Below are positions 9,106 to 20,427 of a stretch of 64,000 bases of DNA, piece by piece; the first letter of the stretch is position 1; every line of letters begins with the position of its first letter. Source of the DNA: Cymbomonas tetramitiformis. Lineage: Eukaryota > Chlorophyta > Pyramimonadophyceae > Pyramimonadales > Pyramimonadaceae. The notes below the pieces were generated by a model, which saw nothing but the letters and a program-made list of their open reading frames with translations, did not search any database and was not told where the DNA came from. The stretch lies in the NCBI GenBank assembly GCA_001247695.2, contig LGRX02035381.1, positions 1 through 64,000 on the forward strand, given 5' to 3'. The translations under genes were made by a program, and so were the position numbers.

Positions 9106-11453
9106 CCAGAATGCAGGGTGTGGACGAGGTCTACAAGGGGCGGCTCCATCGGACATGGGCCAAGGGTATCCGCGAGGATATCCTTGGCGACAAGAAGCAT
9201 TATTTCAGCGACACTACTGACGCGGGTCTCCTCTCCGATGTGGTGGTTCAGCTACGTACGGAGTTTGAGTCCGCTAGGCTAGACCTCGTCTCGTTCGACC
9301 TTGACGACCCCCAGGCTCTGGTGGTGGGCAAGGTGAACTCCCTGCTGTACGACGTGCTTGGGCTTATCATCAAGAAGCACAGCAACGCCCACGTCTGGCT
9401 TACGGGTACGGACGCGTCTGCCGACCGAGATGGACGGCGTGCGCTGGTGGACATCGTGAAGCGCAGCGTACCGGTGGCGTTGCGGGAGTCCTTCCAGCAG
9501 GAGCATGCCGCGCTTAGTTATCCCGCAAACGTTGACCCGCAGCCGATTTTGGCTCGGGAACAACGTTTGGTGCGGGATAACAAGGCCGCCAACTGGACCC
9601 CCACCGAGGCCACCAGGAAGCTCAGCCATTACAGCCGGCTTGACCCGGTATTCTACGCCGCGGTCAAGGTGCGGTTACCCCATGGTGGCCGATCTCGCGG
9701 CGGTTTCACTCGGTGCTCTGCGCTCTCTGGTTGTAGAGATTTATCAGGCATGGGCGCAGACGGACGTAGGGAAGGCCGCCCTGGCCAAGCCCGCAGGTGG
9801 TGGCGCGTCGGCTCTGCTCACCAGCAGCGAGCACCAGGTACTTCTGGACAAGATCAAGGAGTTGACCGAGCTGGTACAACGGCGGTGCGAGGCGGCTCCG
9901 CCGGTGGTGCAACAGCAGCGGGATCCGCCGCAGCGGCAGCACGGGCAGCGCCGGCAGCAGCAGCGCGGGCAGTCACCGCGGGGCTTCCGCATGGGGTCCA
10001 ATCCCCACCGGCGGTGGGCTACGATCGTGACGAGCAGCGGGCTAAGCCGCTGTGTGCCCGCTGCAAGAAAACTGGTAAGAAGGACCTTTATCATTTCTAC
10101 CGCGACTGCCCTCTTGGCGGTCGCCAACATTCCCCCACCTCGGCCGCGGCTTTCTGTATCCCCATCGACGACGAGGATGCGGAGGGCGTGCATGCCCTCG
10201 CCATGTGTGCTGTCTTTCAGGAGGCGGCGGATGATGGGGCTGAGGCCTTTGCCCGCGCGGCGACGGTGTACGGTCCGCCAGCGGTGCTGTGCGGGGGCGT
10301 TGTGGGAGGCATCGACGTGTCGGCCTACGGCTTCTCCGTTGACACGGTGACACCGGTGGCGGGGACGTCCGGTGACGACATCCTGCAGCGGTTGGACGAC
10401 CTCGCGGCGGAGGTCAACGCGGCGGTAGAGCCTAAGGTACATTACACTCACGCCTCTTTCCCGCCGCCTGGGGGCATTGCGACGCAGGCTTCGGCTCTAT
10501 CTGGTGTGTGACATTGCAGGCGCATGTATCACACCGGAGGAGCAGGTTCCGGCAGGTGGTGCGGCGGCATCGGCATCCGCCGTGCCGGCCCCTGCTATGC
10601 CTGTCTTGGAGAACGAGAAGGAGCTCCTTGAGCTCTACGGCTACGGCTCACCCGTGTCCCTTCAATCGACACGGGTGACCACTACGGAGAAATCGGGCGG
10701 TGAGTTCGCGGGGGCTGTGGAGGCTGTCCACCACGCCGCGGTTGAGCCAGTTGACTTGACCGGCTACGACACCGACGACTACGAAGATTTTGCAGACGGC
10801 AGCTTCGCCGTCAAGCCGCGGGCTCCGGCCATCTCGGCCAATCATGCGTCAGAGCCCGCAGCTCACGTGCCCGAGTCTGGTGGTGCTTCCCGCACCTACG
10901 GATGTGGCAAGCCGCCATGGGGCTTCCCCGCACATGCGGGCCCGTGGGGGTTTCCTTACTTTCTCTCCCTTATCCTTTTCATCTCGATCATGGGTGTGGG
11001 AGCTGCCGCCTACACGGCAGCCAATGACATCGACTCTGTGCAGGTATCGGGTCGGGCTGCACCGCAGCCTGTGCTGTACAGGGGGGATTTATGCATCTAC
11101 CCTGGTATATCCGAGCTGGACCCCGTCACTCTGGATGCAGTACTGCACTCCCTGGGTGCTGCGACGGTGGTTCACCGGCCGCCTGACCCACCGGAGAGCA
11201 GTGCTGCAAGCTACTACCGTGGACGTTGTGGTGACGGTGCCCCTCTGGACTTTGACCCCGAGTAGCTTTCCTACTGGCTCGGGCAGTGCACCACTTTCTG
11301 GTGGTAGACTGAAATGTACTTTGACCTCAACATGGTCTTCAATTTGGTTTTATGCTTTCTATTTTGACACCTACAATCTTTAAATCTGATTTGCTGACAC
11401 GGTGCCTTTCAGTTGTTTAGCGGGAGCTCCTTACCCGTAGGTTTCTGCACTTG

Positions 11454-11684
11454 TCACGAAGAGTGTGATATATATATATAGTTAAAAAATATATTCACAG
11501 CTTCGGGAAACAGTCAGGAACGGGTGAAACGGCTAAGACAATTTGATAGCACAATTACTCAGGGTTTTGTGTGTGTCGGATTGTCTGTCGGAGAGCACGA
11601 GACAGACTGCAAGTGACACTCGCAGTGAGGGGTGGCACAGAAAGGGGGTTGACTGTCAGTGACACAAAGTCACCCCCTTCATGA
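11454..11684 (-). repeat. LTR of element B (3' LTR relative to gag)
   Basis: 231 bp, near-identical to 14079-14309; contains an alternating TATATATATA stretch near one end. Confidence 0.85.
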
Positions 11685-11891
11685 CACCACCTCAACCCGA
11701 AGGTGTGAGGTCACAGGCAGGATGCAGCAATATACCCTAGGTCCTAGCTAGTACTCAAATGTTACTCGGCCCAAAGGGACCTTTTCAGTCCATCTAGTGG
11801 CGGATCCCCGCGTGGGCGATGGCTAAGCAACGGCTACAGCAAGCTAGGAGCGTCAAGTCAATCACGGCTCTGGCGATGTGCTGTCGATTGT

Positions 11892-13808
11892 TCAATTTAA
11901 GTCAGTGGCACCACCGGAACCCTGCATCTTCGGAGTCCAATACGTCGGCGGGGCAAAGGCAGACCACTGCTCGTCGTCACTGCCGTCGATGAATGCCGCA
12001 GCATTGAGCGCCGCGCCATCAGGCGAGGCGGGCGGCGACACATCCTCAGCAGAGTTTGAAGAGTCAGGGTTTACATGGTGATCGAGAACCGCTTTCTCCG
12101 GCTCCTCCACAGTGTCAGGCTGAGGGTCGTCGGGAAACCGGACGTGCATGGCCGCCGCAGAAGACGGCTTCCCCCCGGCCGCCTTAGCAGAGGCGGCAGG
12201 TGGTGCAGCCGGGGCGGCGATCGAGCTGGGAGGAGCAGGGCGTGCGGACGCCTTCATTGCCGTAGTAGGCGCACGCCCAGGAGCAAATGACTCCGCGCAC
12301 GCATGAGGGCACACCCCCTTGGTGTCGGGGTGTGCGCCAGTGAGGCCCCACATGCGGAAACAGGTCATACACGGAAATCCCGTGCCTGACCACCTGCGGA
12401 AGAGCGCGGTGGGCGCATCGGCCACCCATTCCCCCTTCAGGGGCACAGCGGAGCGGGGCTCGCCAAAGGCGCAAACGCGGGCGGCAGGGTGCTTCTGCCG
12501 AGTGTAAGTGTGTAACCCCCCCCCCAGGCGAGGGCGGCTCCGCCGCGCGGAGGCGGCGGACGGTCGGAGAGGACGGCGTGCTTGGCCTCGTCCCTCCATG
12601 CCGTGCGGATGCGTAGACACAAACTCGCGAACGAAAATGCGGCACCTGCACGCAACTCACGCAACACCACCAGATACAGAGGGGCGGTGTGGGGTGAGGC
12701 CTTGGCGGAGTCCGCCAGGACGTGCCACAGGTCCTGCATACGCTTGGAGTCGGGGTACGTGTTGATCTTCATGTGCTTGTCCCCCAGTGCCCGAATAACG
12801 GCCAACTGGGGGGGCAGGGTCGGTGGTCTCGTCGATGACAGTACTGCGCAGCTTCAACCAGAAGCGGTCGGTGTCAGGGTTAGGCACTCCCTCCACCTCG
12901 TAACGAAGGCGGTGAAGTGCAAAACGTCCGTCACCAGGATTGGTAATGGAGACCTCGTGGTAGAGGGAGAGGGCATTCCCCCTCAAGACAGACGGAAGAA
13001 TCGCGAAGAGGAGCTCGTTGACAGTGACGTGGTACGCGTCATAATCGTGCTCGACGTCCAACAACGCTTGGCGACCTCCTTGTAGTTGATGGGGAAGACG
13101 AGTACATGTCGAAGTCCATAAAGCAGAATGTTGAAGTCAGCGTCGGCGTCGGCGTTGTCAAAAGTGTAACCCACGGTGTCCTTGAAGCCAGAAGCTCGTA
13201 GAAAACGAAGAAGATCGGCGGAGTAGTTGGAGGCATACGCGAGGTGCTCAGCGTACTCCTCCTCTCTGCCCTCCTGCCTCCTCCACAGGTGTCGAAAGAA
13301 GAACCGGTCGGGATCGTTGAAGTACTGGAAAGCCGAAGGTGCATCGCGAAGATAAGGTACTTGTGAGCGTAACGACCAGGGTAGATATCTTCCGCGGAGG
13401 TGACTCGGCCCGCATTGGGAATTTACTTCGGCCACATTTCGGCCCGTCTCGGCCCGAACCCAAAATTGCCCGCCGCAGGCGCAAAATTTTAATTTTAAGT
13501 ATGACAATTTGTCAAAAATCGATAAAATTTTGGAAATTTATCGATTTTCCCCTCAATGCGACTCGGCCCATCCGCAACTTTTCCTTCGGCCCGCCTTCGG
13601 CCCGGGCCTCCGTGACACGGCCCCGGGCCGGCCAATCCCAGGAAGATATCTTCCCTGGTAACGACGATGTGCGCACCACTTTCCTCGCCAAAGGGGTCGT
13701 GGTGCGCGATGCGGTGCCGTGGGAAGACGGCGTAGGCGTAGATGGAGTGTTTCCAGAGCGGGCCGCTCTGAGTGCGGCCGCGAGTCCAGACTGACGTGCT
13801 TGAGACAT
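11892..13808 (-). pseudogene. gag-type gene of element B, interrupted by a MITE
   Basis: Starts at ATG 13806-13808 (MSQARQSGLAAALRAARSG). After a low-complexity Ser/Thr/Pro stretch it is interrupted by MITE 13377-13657; without the MITE and one GTAACGAC the frame runs straight on into YLRDAPSAFQYF. Downstream are blocks typical of a capsid helix bundle (DAYHVTVNELLFAILP, then DRFWLKLRSTVID, then SKRMQDLWHVLADSAK), a Cys/His cluster (CMTCFRMWGLTGAH...CPHAC), and an acidic Ala/Pro-rich C-terminus ending at 11892. Frameshifts near 13065, 12805 and 12540 break it. The protein is unrelated in detail to the gag of A, C and D and lacks an obvious membrane segment. Confidence 0.55.
13377..13657. mobile_element. 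hAT-type MITE, copy 1
   Basis: 281 bp with TIRs CAGGGTAGATATCTTCC and GGAAGATATCTTCCCTG, and an exact 8-bp TSD GTAACGAC (13369-13376 and 13658-13665). A TIR starting CAGGG with an 8-bp TSD marks the hAT superfamily. It has no coding capacity. The interior has CGGCCCG repeats around an AT-rich palindrome. Confidence 0.9.
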
Positions 13809-14078
13809 GTTGATAACGAAAATGTAAACGTTGGAGTAAGATACGAAGTGACAAATTAACCGGAAAACGTTGGTGAAGATGCGCGGAAAAGTTCCGGGAG
13901 ATACGTGGCCGCAAATATATACGTGCGTAGATGCGTTGAAGCAGTTGTTGAAGTAGATATACGTCGAAGATACGGCGCGGCCGAAGATACGAAGATGCGT
14001 GTAGATACGAAGATGCGGATAGATACGGGAAATAGCCAACGCACCGTTCACGAAAATACGTGAAACAGGTCGATAACC

Positions 14079-14309
14079 TCACGAAGAGTGTGATATATAT
14101 ATATAGTTAATATATATATTCACAGCTTCGGGAAACAGTCGGGAACGGGTGAAACGGCTAAGACAATTTGATAACACAATTACTCAGGGTTTTGAGTGTG
14201 TCGGATTGTCTGTCGGAGAGCACGAGACAGACTGCAAGTGACACTCGCAGTGAGGGGTGACACAGAAAGGGGGTTGACTGTCAGTGACACAAAGTCACCC
14301 CCTTCATGA
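14079..14309 (-). repeat. LTR of element B (5' LTR relative to gag)
   Basis: 231 bp direct repeat of 11454-11684. Confidence 0.85.
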
Positions 14310-14455
14310 ACTTGTGCTAGCTAGAGGGTTCAAAATTGTGTATCAGAATTGCACAGTTTGATTAGCAGTTAGGTCTGTCACCCTAGCTCCTGCCCTAACT
14401 TATCTTAACTTCTCTGACTTACCTGTCAGTCACCACCCTCAGTGTTGGGGTGGCG

Positions 14456-14717
14456 TGCTGAAATCTCTATAGGCAGCCCTGACCGGGAGTCCCGGTGCAG
14501 GCCCCTATGACAGATTCCTAGGTAGCCAACACTGGACTGTGACTGACCCGTAAGCCCGTGCTGTGACACATCAAGGTGTCACAAGTAGCTAGGACCGAGA
14601 CCGTTCCGACACCGTGACCGTTCCGGGTATATCTAGCTTAGGGTTTATTTTCTTATGAGAGTTTATCTATATTGGTTCCAGGACTGTCTGATATCCGTGA
14701 ACCGGGATATTCCAGTA
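14456..14717 (+). repeat. 3' LTR of element A
   Basis: 262 bp, TGCTGAAATC to CCAGTA. It is homologous to the LTRs of C (30139-30418, 37880-38156), which start TGCTGAGATC and end TCGGTA. Confidence 0.8.
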
Positions 14718-15090
14718 TTGTGTTATCAAATTGTCTTAGCCGTTTTGCCCGTTCCCGACTGTTTCCTGAAGCTGTGAATATATATCTTAACTATATATAT
14801 ATCACACTCTTCGTGAGGTTATGGGCCCACCACGACGGCCGCTTCCACTGCGCGGAGTGCGTTGTTCAGTCGTCCACAACACGCGGCCATCTGGACATAC
14901 ATACCCATACATATCGACATTTGGAGGATTGGAGGATTTCACATAATTCCCCATACTTAAGGATTTCCGCATACTTAAGATCCCCATACTTAAGGAATTC
15001 CTGACCACTTTGGGGGGGGCGACCAAAGATGCTCGATTCTTTGGAAATCGGGGGGGGGGTGTGACATGGACGCAGGGATGCACTTCACCC
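14718..15090 (+). mobile_element. Remnant of an older B-family element (B')
   Basis: 14718-14817 is the reverse complement of part of LTR B, ending at the same TCACGAAGAG terminus. It is followed by GGTTATGGGCC, equivalent to the region after the 5' LTR of B. Element A therefore landed within this LTR. Beyond it are short repeats (CCCATACTTAAGGATTT type) and G-runs but no gag. Confidence 0.6.
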
Positions 15091-15564
15091 GGCCTGAGAC
15101 CACTACTGTATACTTATACTAGGCTTGGTCGATCTCAATTTTGAGATCTCCGCTAGGCCTGTACAGTAGGCCATCTGAAATCTGATCGTTCGATTATCGC
15201 ATCATTCGTTTTATTATTTATATATTTTATTCCAAAGAAAAGACAGTCAGTGAACGCTGACTGAGCCATGACCATGACCAACGCTAATAATGTCATCATC
15301 CCGCTCTATCATTCGCGGTTTAAGGTAAGGTAAGGTAAGGTAATTTGCTTTGGTCCTAAAACATAAAGAGCAGAAGAGGTAGGTCCTCTACGTGCGTCTT
15401 CCGCAAGGCAAAGAGTCTCTGTTCTGTGACATCTACGTTCTTCCTCTTCGTCTTGAGCTCTTGACCACCCATTCGATTGTCGATCTTCAGTCCAATCTTC
15501 AGGCGTGCAATATTATTAATTGAGCTGGCAGAGTGCTCGAAGATAATCCAACTTGCGTCTAAGA
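15091..15564. other. Region upstream of the TTLL gene
   Basis: Contains a TAAGG pentanucleotide microsatellite near 15321-15345. No TATA or CCAAT element is obviously placed relative to the TTLL start. The antisense open frame here is not protein-like. Confidence 0.4.
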
Positions 15565-18500
15565 ATGGAAAGTAGAGCTGAGAGCGGTAGGAACGCAAGC
15601 AGTAGTTCAAGGGATGATAAGTTGATGCCTGAGGAGCCCGCTCCCCGCAAGTAGGTTTGTCGACTTGGGTTCTGTGTCACCTTACCCCTAGTGACAAAGT
15701 ACACCCGTTTGGTTTGTACTGGCATTTTGAACATTACTGTGTGAATGCAGACCTAAAGTCAAGAGGAAGAAACGGAAACCATACCCTATCTCCCTGAACC
15801 TGTCCAATTGCAAGTATGAAGTCAGTGAGTCCTGCCCCTCTACTTGCCTCCTCCAGGGTCCGTGAATAGGTATTTGCTTCGCAGGTAACTTGCTGTCACA
15901 GTTCGCAATTCTGTAGCACAGGGAGGGAGCAGGCCCTGCAATTCCATATATGACACTCCATCCGGAAACCTGCACCCTCTTCTGAGTCCCTTTGAACACT
16001 GCTGACGAGTTTCGCTTGATTTCAAGTCTCTCTGTCATTCATGCAGTACGTATGGTCCAAAAGAAATTGGGCTGGAAAGAAGTGGGCGACGACGATGACT
16101 GGCAAGTTTACTGGACGGACACATCAGTATCCATCGAGAGAATTATGCGCTTGAAGAGAACTCAGGTATCCGGTTCACTGATGTCTCAACTTTCACCGTT
16201 AGCCCTGACGCTTCGACTTTGAAGGCAAACTCGTTGTCAGTCTTTGGAACTTTTGCCTTTTTCTCGAAACGTTGTTGTGGAATCTTCGGGGACTTGCCTG
16301 TGTCGCAGAAAATTAATCATTTCACAGGGATGCTCGAAATCTGCCGTAAGAAATCGCTGGCGAAGAATATGTTGAAGATGTCCAAGCTTTTTGCGGACGA
16401 GTTCAAGTTTATTCCCAAGAGCTTCATCCTTCCCGCAGAGTGCGTTTCACACAACGCTCTTACTCTGCGCGTCATTCCCTCTTAAGCGCCAAAGCTTCGA
16501 ATCTGAGAACCTCTTCGGACTGCAGGGCACCGGAGTTCCTCGCGCAGTTCAGCTCCAAGAAGAAAAAAACTTTCATAATCAAACCTGACGGAGGATGTCA
16601 GGTAGACTGTCGTACTCAGCTGCACCCTCCTCAAAGTTATTCACAGGAAATGCCCCCTCGGCTCACCGAAGCGCGTTGCACACCTCTTCGATGATGGGTG
16701 TCAGAATCTTCACAGGAAATACTCCCTTACGTAGAATATTTCCAAGTATTTCAGGCCAATCTTGAAGGGGTTCTATCAGCCAAGCCACCATCAGTGCCTC
16801 CGCTAGGTGAGAGGTCACACGATGTATTAGCACTGTGCTCAGTCTACGGAACTGCAGGGCAAAGGAATCGTTCTCGTGCAAGCCGCGGAGCAGGCGATGA
16901 AAGCGCTCGAAGAGCTTGTCACCGAAAATGTGGTGGCGCAGAGATATTTAGCCAAGGTGGCGCACTCCCTACACCAAGACCATCTTAATTTTCCTCCCCC
17001 GCCGTCCGATGGATCCCCCACGACGCGGGGCTCCCTTCACCTAGTTCTGTTCCTTTGTAGCGAGGCCCATGGTCCCCATAGCTATCTTATCATTTCAACC
17101 GAATGAACTGTGAGTTTGAATGTGTTGTGGTTGCAGCCCTACCTCATAGAAGGGCGCAAATTCGATATGCGCATCTATGTGTTGGTAGTGTCGTGCGACC
17201 CGCTGCGCATCTTTATCTACGATGAGGGACTCGCCCGCTTCGCGACGGAGGTTTATCAGGCCCCTACGGAGGATAATCTGGTGCGCTTCCCTCTCGCGGT
17301 CTGCCTCAGCACGTGACACTGACGTTCCTTTCCCTCAGCGAGGCACCGCCGCTTGAGGAACACTCGCGTGTGTCCACGTCAGCACGTGGCACTGACGTTC
17401 CTTTCCCTCAGCGAGGCACCGCCGCTTGAGGAACACTCGCGTGTGTCCACGTCAGCACGTGGCACTGACGTTCCTTTCCCTCAGCGAGGCACCGCCGCTT
17501 GAGGAACACTCGCGTGTGTCCTCGTACGACTTTGCTCCCTGCGAGCGTGCCACTTCTTGCCCGTGTAATTGCACCGCAGCCGGAGGAAACCGCAACGGTT
17601 ACAGTGAGGGTTCCTGGGGCGGGCTATAGGACGACGTGTACATGCATCTGACCAACTATGCCCTGAACAAGCATAATGAGAACTTTGTGTTCAACGAGTC
17701 GGCCGAGGACGGGTCGGATGGCAGCAAATGGAGCCTGTCGGGGCTACGCGAGTGGATGTCCGCCGCCGGGGAGGACTTCGAAGAGGCGTGGCGACGAATT
17801 GAGGTGCGCGCCTTGCCGTGAGGTGGATACGTGTGTCTGTTCAGTCTAGCTACTCGGCCGCAGTGCGTGCGGGATCACTCCATAGCGAATGCACTTTAGT
17901 GCGAGCCGTCGTGCAGGGCGGTTGAATAGAATTCGCGCTAGCTTAGCTCTCATCAAGGAGCGCAAGGCTCGTGATATCCCGGAAGGGTTTCGCAGTGTTT
18001 AGGTTTTCGTGTAAATCAGAGAAGCTTCGATGTGAGGTGTGAGGTGTGAGGCCGGAGGGCGCGTGCAGATGCCGCCATGGGGTACTTGTGCCTCGTTCGG
18101 TGTGAGGTGTGAGGCCGGAGGCATATTTGCCTGCAGTGATACCCAAATACAGATATCTCAGACTGGGTGCGCCGACTGTTGTGAAGCTCTGAAGTCTTGA
18201 GCCAGGTTTCCCTGTGGCGGCCGGGTTGGCCAGGACCTCACCGTGAAGACTCTCATCTCCATTCAGCCCATCCTGCAGCACAACTACCGCTCAGTGCTTC
18301 CCCCGGAGAACGACGGCTTCTCGTGTTTCGAGCTCCTAGGCCTCGATGTTATGTTCGATAACAAGCTCAAGCCCTGGCTCATTGAGGTATCCTCGCTCTG
18401 CCCAGCCTTGCATTTGCGGACACCTTCCGCGGTCGATGCACTTCAGTGTCGGGCTTCGGGAGTGACCAACGGTCGGGCTCCTATGCTTACCGCAGACTGC

Positions 18501-20427
18501 CTCGGGGGATGCCCACGGCACTGCTGGGAAGGCTGTGCTTGAGCTGGGAATGGCCCTTGTAGTAGTATCTCGCTTGCTTGGACTGTAGGTAGGTGTCAAT
18601 TCCGCTCATGGTTCTGATGGACGGGATCCAAAGTTCTTTTGGGAACCCCAAATTAATACTCAAAGGGTGCAGCCCAGAAAGTGTGGGAGATGACTGCTGT
18701 TGAAGCCGTGAAACTGCTTCCGGAGACCGGCCACGCCCTTCCTCGGAGGGCCCTTCCAGGACGTTTTGACGGAGGAAGGGGCGAGGTCTGTGTTTCCTCG
18801 AATGCCCCCGAGGCTTAACCGGGTGCGCTTGGAAGGTGCTCGAGACTGGGTGTCTCACACGATGTTTTGTGGGGTGTGAACCCAGGTGAACCACTCACCC
18901 TCCTTTACCGTGGACACCCCACTTGATCTCGCCATTAAGGAGGAGCTCATCTCCGACACTATCGAGCTTGTGGGCATCGACCCGCGAGGTGTGTGCAAAA
19001 TGTCTGCTTTGCTCCCAGCCAGTCGAGCGTCGCAGACAGCGAGCGCGTCCCCAGCACTCAGCGTTCCTTCGTACTGCTGTAACGGCGCCTCCTATGCCAA
19101 GACACGTCATTGGGTGTGCCGATTTCTGCTGGAAACGTGGCGGAGAATTGGCCGAGACCGTGGCAGGCCCCATTCCAGTCTCTTTCGTTGAAGTGTGTTA
19201 TGGCTCCCAAATGCCACACCTTCGCACTGCGCCTGTAATGAGTAGTGGAGGGCGAGTGGAGAGGGTGTGCGGAGGTTCTTGCCTGGGAACTAGCACTGGC
19301 GGTATCCCATAGCGTTATCTCAGGCTGTACGGTCTGTTGTGCTGGCGCACGCAGTGATTAAAAAGCTGAAAGCGGAGGAGCGAGAGTGTTCGCGCAACCG
19401 GTTATTCGGCAACTCGAAGGGCTTTGAGAAGGTGCCCCCCACCGACGAGGAGCTCAGCACGATGCGTGAGGCAGTGCTGAAGCAGCGCGAGAAGTACGAG
19501 GACAAGCATTTGGGCGGGTACACCCGCATCTACCCACCCGAGGACCGCGAGCTGCTCGCACATTACAACGCGCTCATCGAGGGGGCTCAGAAGGCTTTCC
19601 GCGAGTCCTTCCCCTCCAAGGTGCGGTGTGGGAAGAGGCTGCCCCGGCTGCCCGCTCCTGCGATTCCCCCCTGCTACCAAGAACCGCCGCCGAAGAGCAT
19701 CGCCCCAGCCCCCTAATCTTCCCTTTCAAACCTTAATCACACTTTTACTTTGAATACCAGCCTGCCGCCGCCGAGGGGCGTGCTGCGCGGCTGACCTCCG
19801 CCGAGGGGCGTGCTGCGCGGCTGACCTCCGCCGAGGGGCGTGCTGCGCGGCTGACCGCCGCCGAGGGCGTGCTGCGCGGCTGACCTCCGCCGAGGGGCGT
19901 GCTGCGCGGCTGACCGCCGCCGAGGGGCGTGCTGCGCGGCTGACCTCCGCCGAGGGGCGTGCTGCGCGGCTGACCTCCGCCGAGGGGCGTGCTGCGCGGC
20001 TGACCTCCGCCGAGGGGCGTGCTGCCAGGTGCGGGATACAATTAACCGTGTGAAGGAGGAACGGGCCAAGCGTTTGGACCGCGACGAAGCCCCGCAGTGT
20101 GCGCCTGGAGCTGCCATGCCCCCGCGCCCGCCGCCCTCTCAGGATACCCGGTCGGGTTCCGGTCTGATGAAGACTCCGGAGCCGAGGAGCAGGCGCCCCC
20201 CAGTGCCGCTGCAAGCGCTGCCGAAGGAGGCGGAGATGGCCACCGGGAGGCCGAACAAGCTGATGAGCGCGCGCGAGCTGTCGCGGGAGCTCGAGAAGGC
20301 CATCGAGCGCTCCAAGCTCGACTCCGGTGGGAGCAGAAATAAAAGCCAAGAGCCGCTGTCGCCAACTCGCCGGTGGGCCACCTTGTTCTGTCTCCTCCTG
20401 ATATGCTGCGTGCTTGCTTGGAAATGA
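15565..20427 (+). CDS. TTLL: Tubulin tyrosine ligase-like (polyglutamylase-type) protein, 12 exons
   Basis: Predicted to ligate glutamate to the C-terminal tails of axonemal tubulin. I traced 12 exons: 15565-15650, 15751-15824, 16047-16165, 16309-16439, 16526-16601, 16858-16956, 17137-17280, 17630-17803, 18234-18386, 18886-18988, 19355-19620 and 20029-20427. All introns are GT-AG, all phases match, and the product is 607 residues. Hallmarks are NLSNCKYEV (about 46-53), [24 protein letters not shown], the ATP-grasp KPDGGCQ|GKGIVL at the exon 5/6 joint, [22 protein letters not shown], and PWLIE|VNHSPSF with metal-binding Glu352 and Asn354 split by intron 9. The order matches the TTLL6/TTLL13 group. 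A basic region (about 387-475) fits the microtubule-binding extension. The last 17 residues ([17 protein letters not shown]) are hydrophobic, which is unusual; exon 12 could instead splice earlier. Introns 7 and 11 hold tandem repeats. Confidence 0.9.
17310..17522. repeat. Three 73-bp tandem repeats in TTLL intron 7
   Basis: The unit beginning GACGTTCCTTTCCCTCAGCG repeats at 17321, 17394 and 17467 with exact 73-bp spacing and near-perfect identity. Each copy contains CCCTCAG, a possible decoy acceptor. Confidence 0.9.
19761..20028. repeat. 30-bp minisatellite in TTLL intron 11
   Basis: Nine copies of CTGACCTCCGCCGAGGGGCG plus TGCTGCGCGG, one copy 1 bp short. The last copy merges into the acceptor GCTGCCAG of exon 12. 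Because 30 is divisible by three, long antisense open frames appear here; they are artefacts. Confidence 0.9.

Larger units (their letters stand above)
816..9118 (+). mobile_element. CACTA-like (En/Spm) DNA transposon, 8.3 kb
   Basis: The termini are inverted repeats of about 28 bp (CCCTRCATTCTGGGAAAAT then YAGAAGACG), flanked by a 3-bp TSD TGT at 813-815 and 9119-9121. A 3-bp TSD, long subterminal repeat arrays and a TNP2-type transposase remnant with DUF4218- and DUF4216-like parts are together characteristic of the CACTA superfamily. The first bases are CCCT rather than CACT. Excision restores the host gag frame exactly. The element has no N-terminal catalytic part of the transposase and is itself interrupted at 5893-8395, so it is presumably immobile. 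Confidence 0.8.
624..11265 (+). pseudogene. gag-type gene of element A, split by a CACTA-like element
   Basis: Capsid-like protein of the retroelement; the function is inferred from LTR context and a zinc knuckle, not from a named family. The 5' part (624-815) starts at ATG 624 and encodes a motif RDSDIDASLRL shared with the gag genes of C and D. The rest resumes at 9119. Deleting 816-9118 and one TGT copy gives a smooth join reading QSKLVDEVYKG, matching the homologues. Later come a DRDGRRALVD block (about 9427), a CX2CX9HX4C zinc knuckle near 10050-10110, an AADDGAEAF/DVSAYGF block, and near 10945-11010 a hydrophobic segment (YFLSLILFISIMGVGAAAY) followed by a DLCIYPG motif. Frameshifts near 760, 9670, 10010 and 10500 mean this copy cannot make a full protein, unless some of them are introns. 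Confidence 0.7.
11454..14309 (-). mobile_element. LTR retrotransposon B, gag-only
   Basis: Two 231-bp LTRs (11454-11684 and 14079-14309) start TCACGAAGAG and end CCTTCATGA. They are flanked by the 5-bp TSD ACTTG (11449-11453 and 14310-14314). The internal gag is on the minus strand, so the right LTR is the 5' LTR; the sequence after it on that strand is GGTTATCGACC. Total length is 2.86 kb with no room for, and no sign of, a pol gene. B is inserted in the 3' untranslated part of element A and contains a hAT MITE. Confidence 0.8.
1..14717 (+). mobile_element. LTR retrotransposon A, gag-only, 5' end cut by window
   Basis: The sequence at 1-223 is repeated almost exactly at 14495-14717, in the same orientation, as the two LTRs of one element. 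The complete 3' LTR runs 14456-14717, begins TGCTGAAATC and ends CCAGTA. Between the LTRs lies one gag-type gene, interrupted by an 8.3-kb DNA transposon, followed by a 3' region holding retroelement B. Without those insertions the element is about 3.5 kb. I see no reverse transcriptase, integrase or protease motif in it, so it looks like a non-autonomous gag-only element. The right flank (14718 onward, presumed TSD TTGTG) is the inside of a B-family LTR in reverse orientation, so A inserted into an older B copy. The left TSD lies outside the window. Confidence 0.8.
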
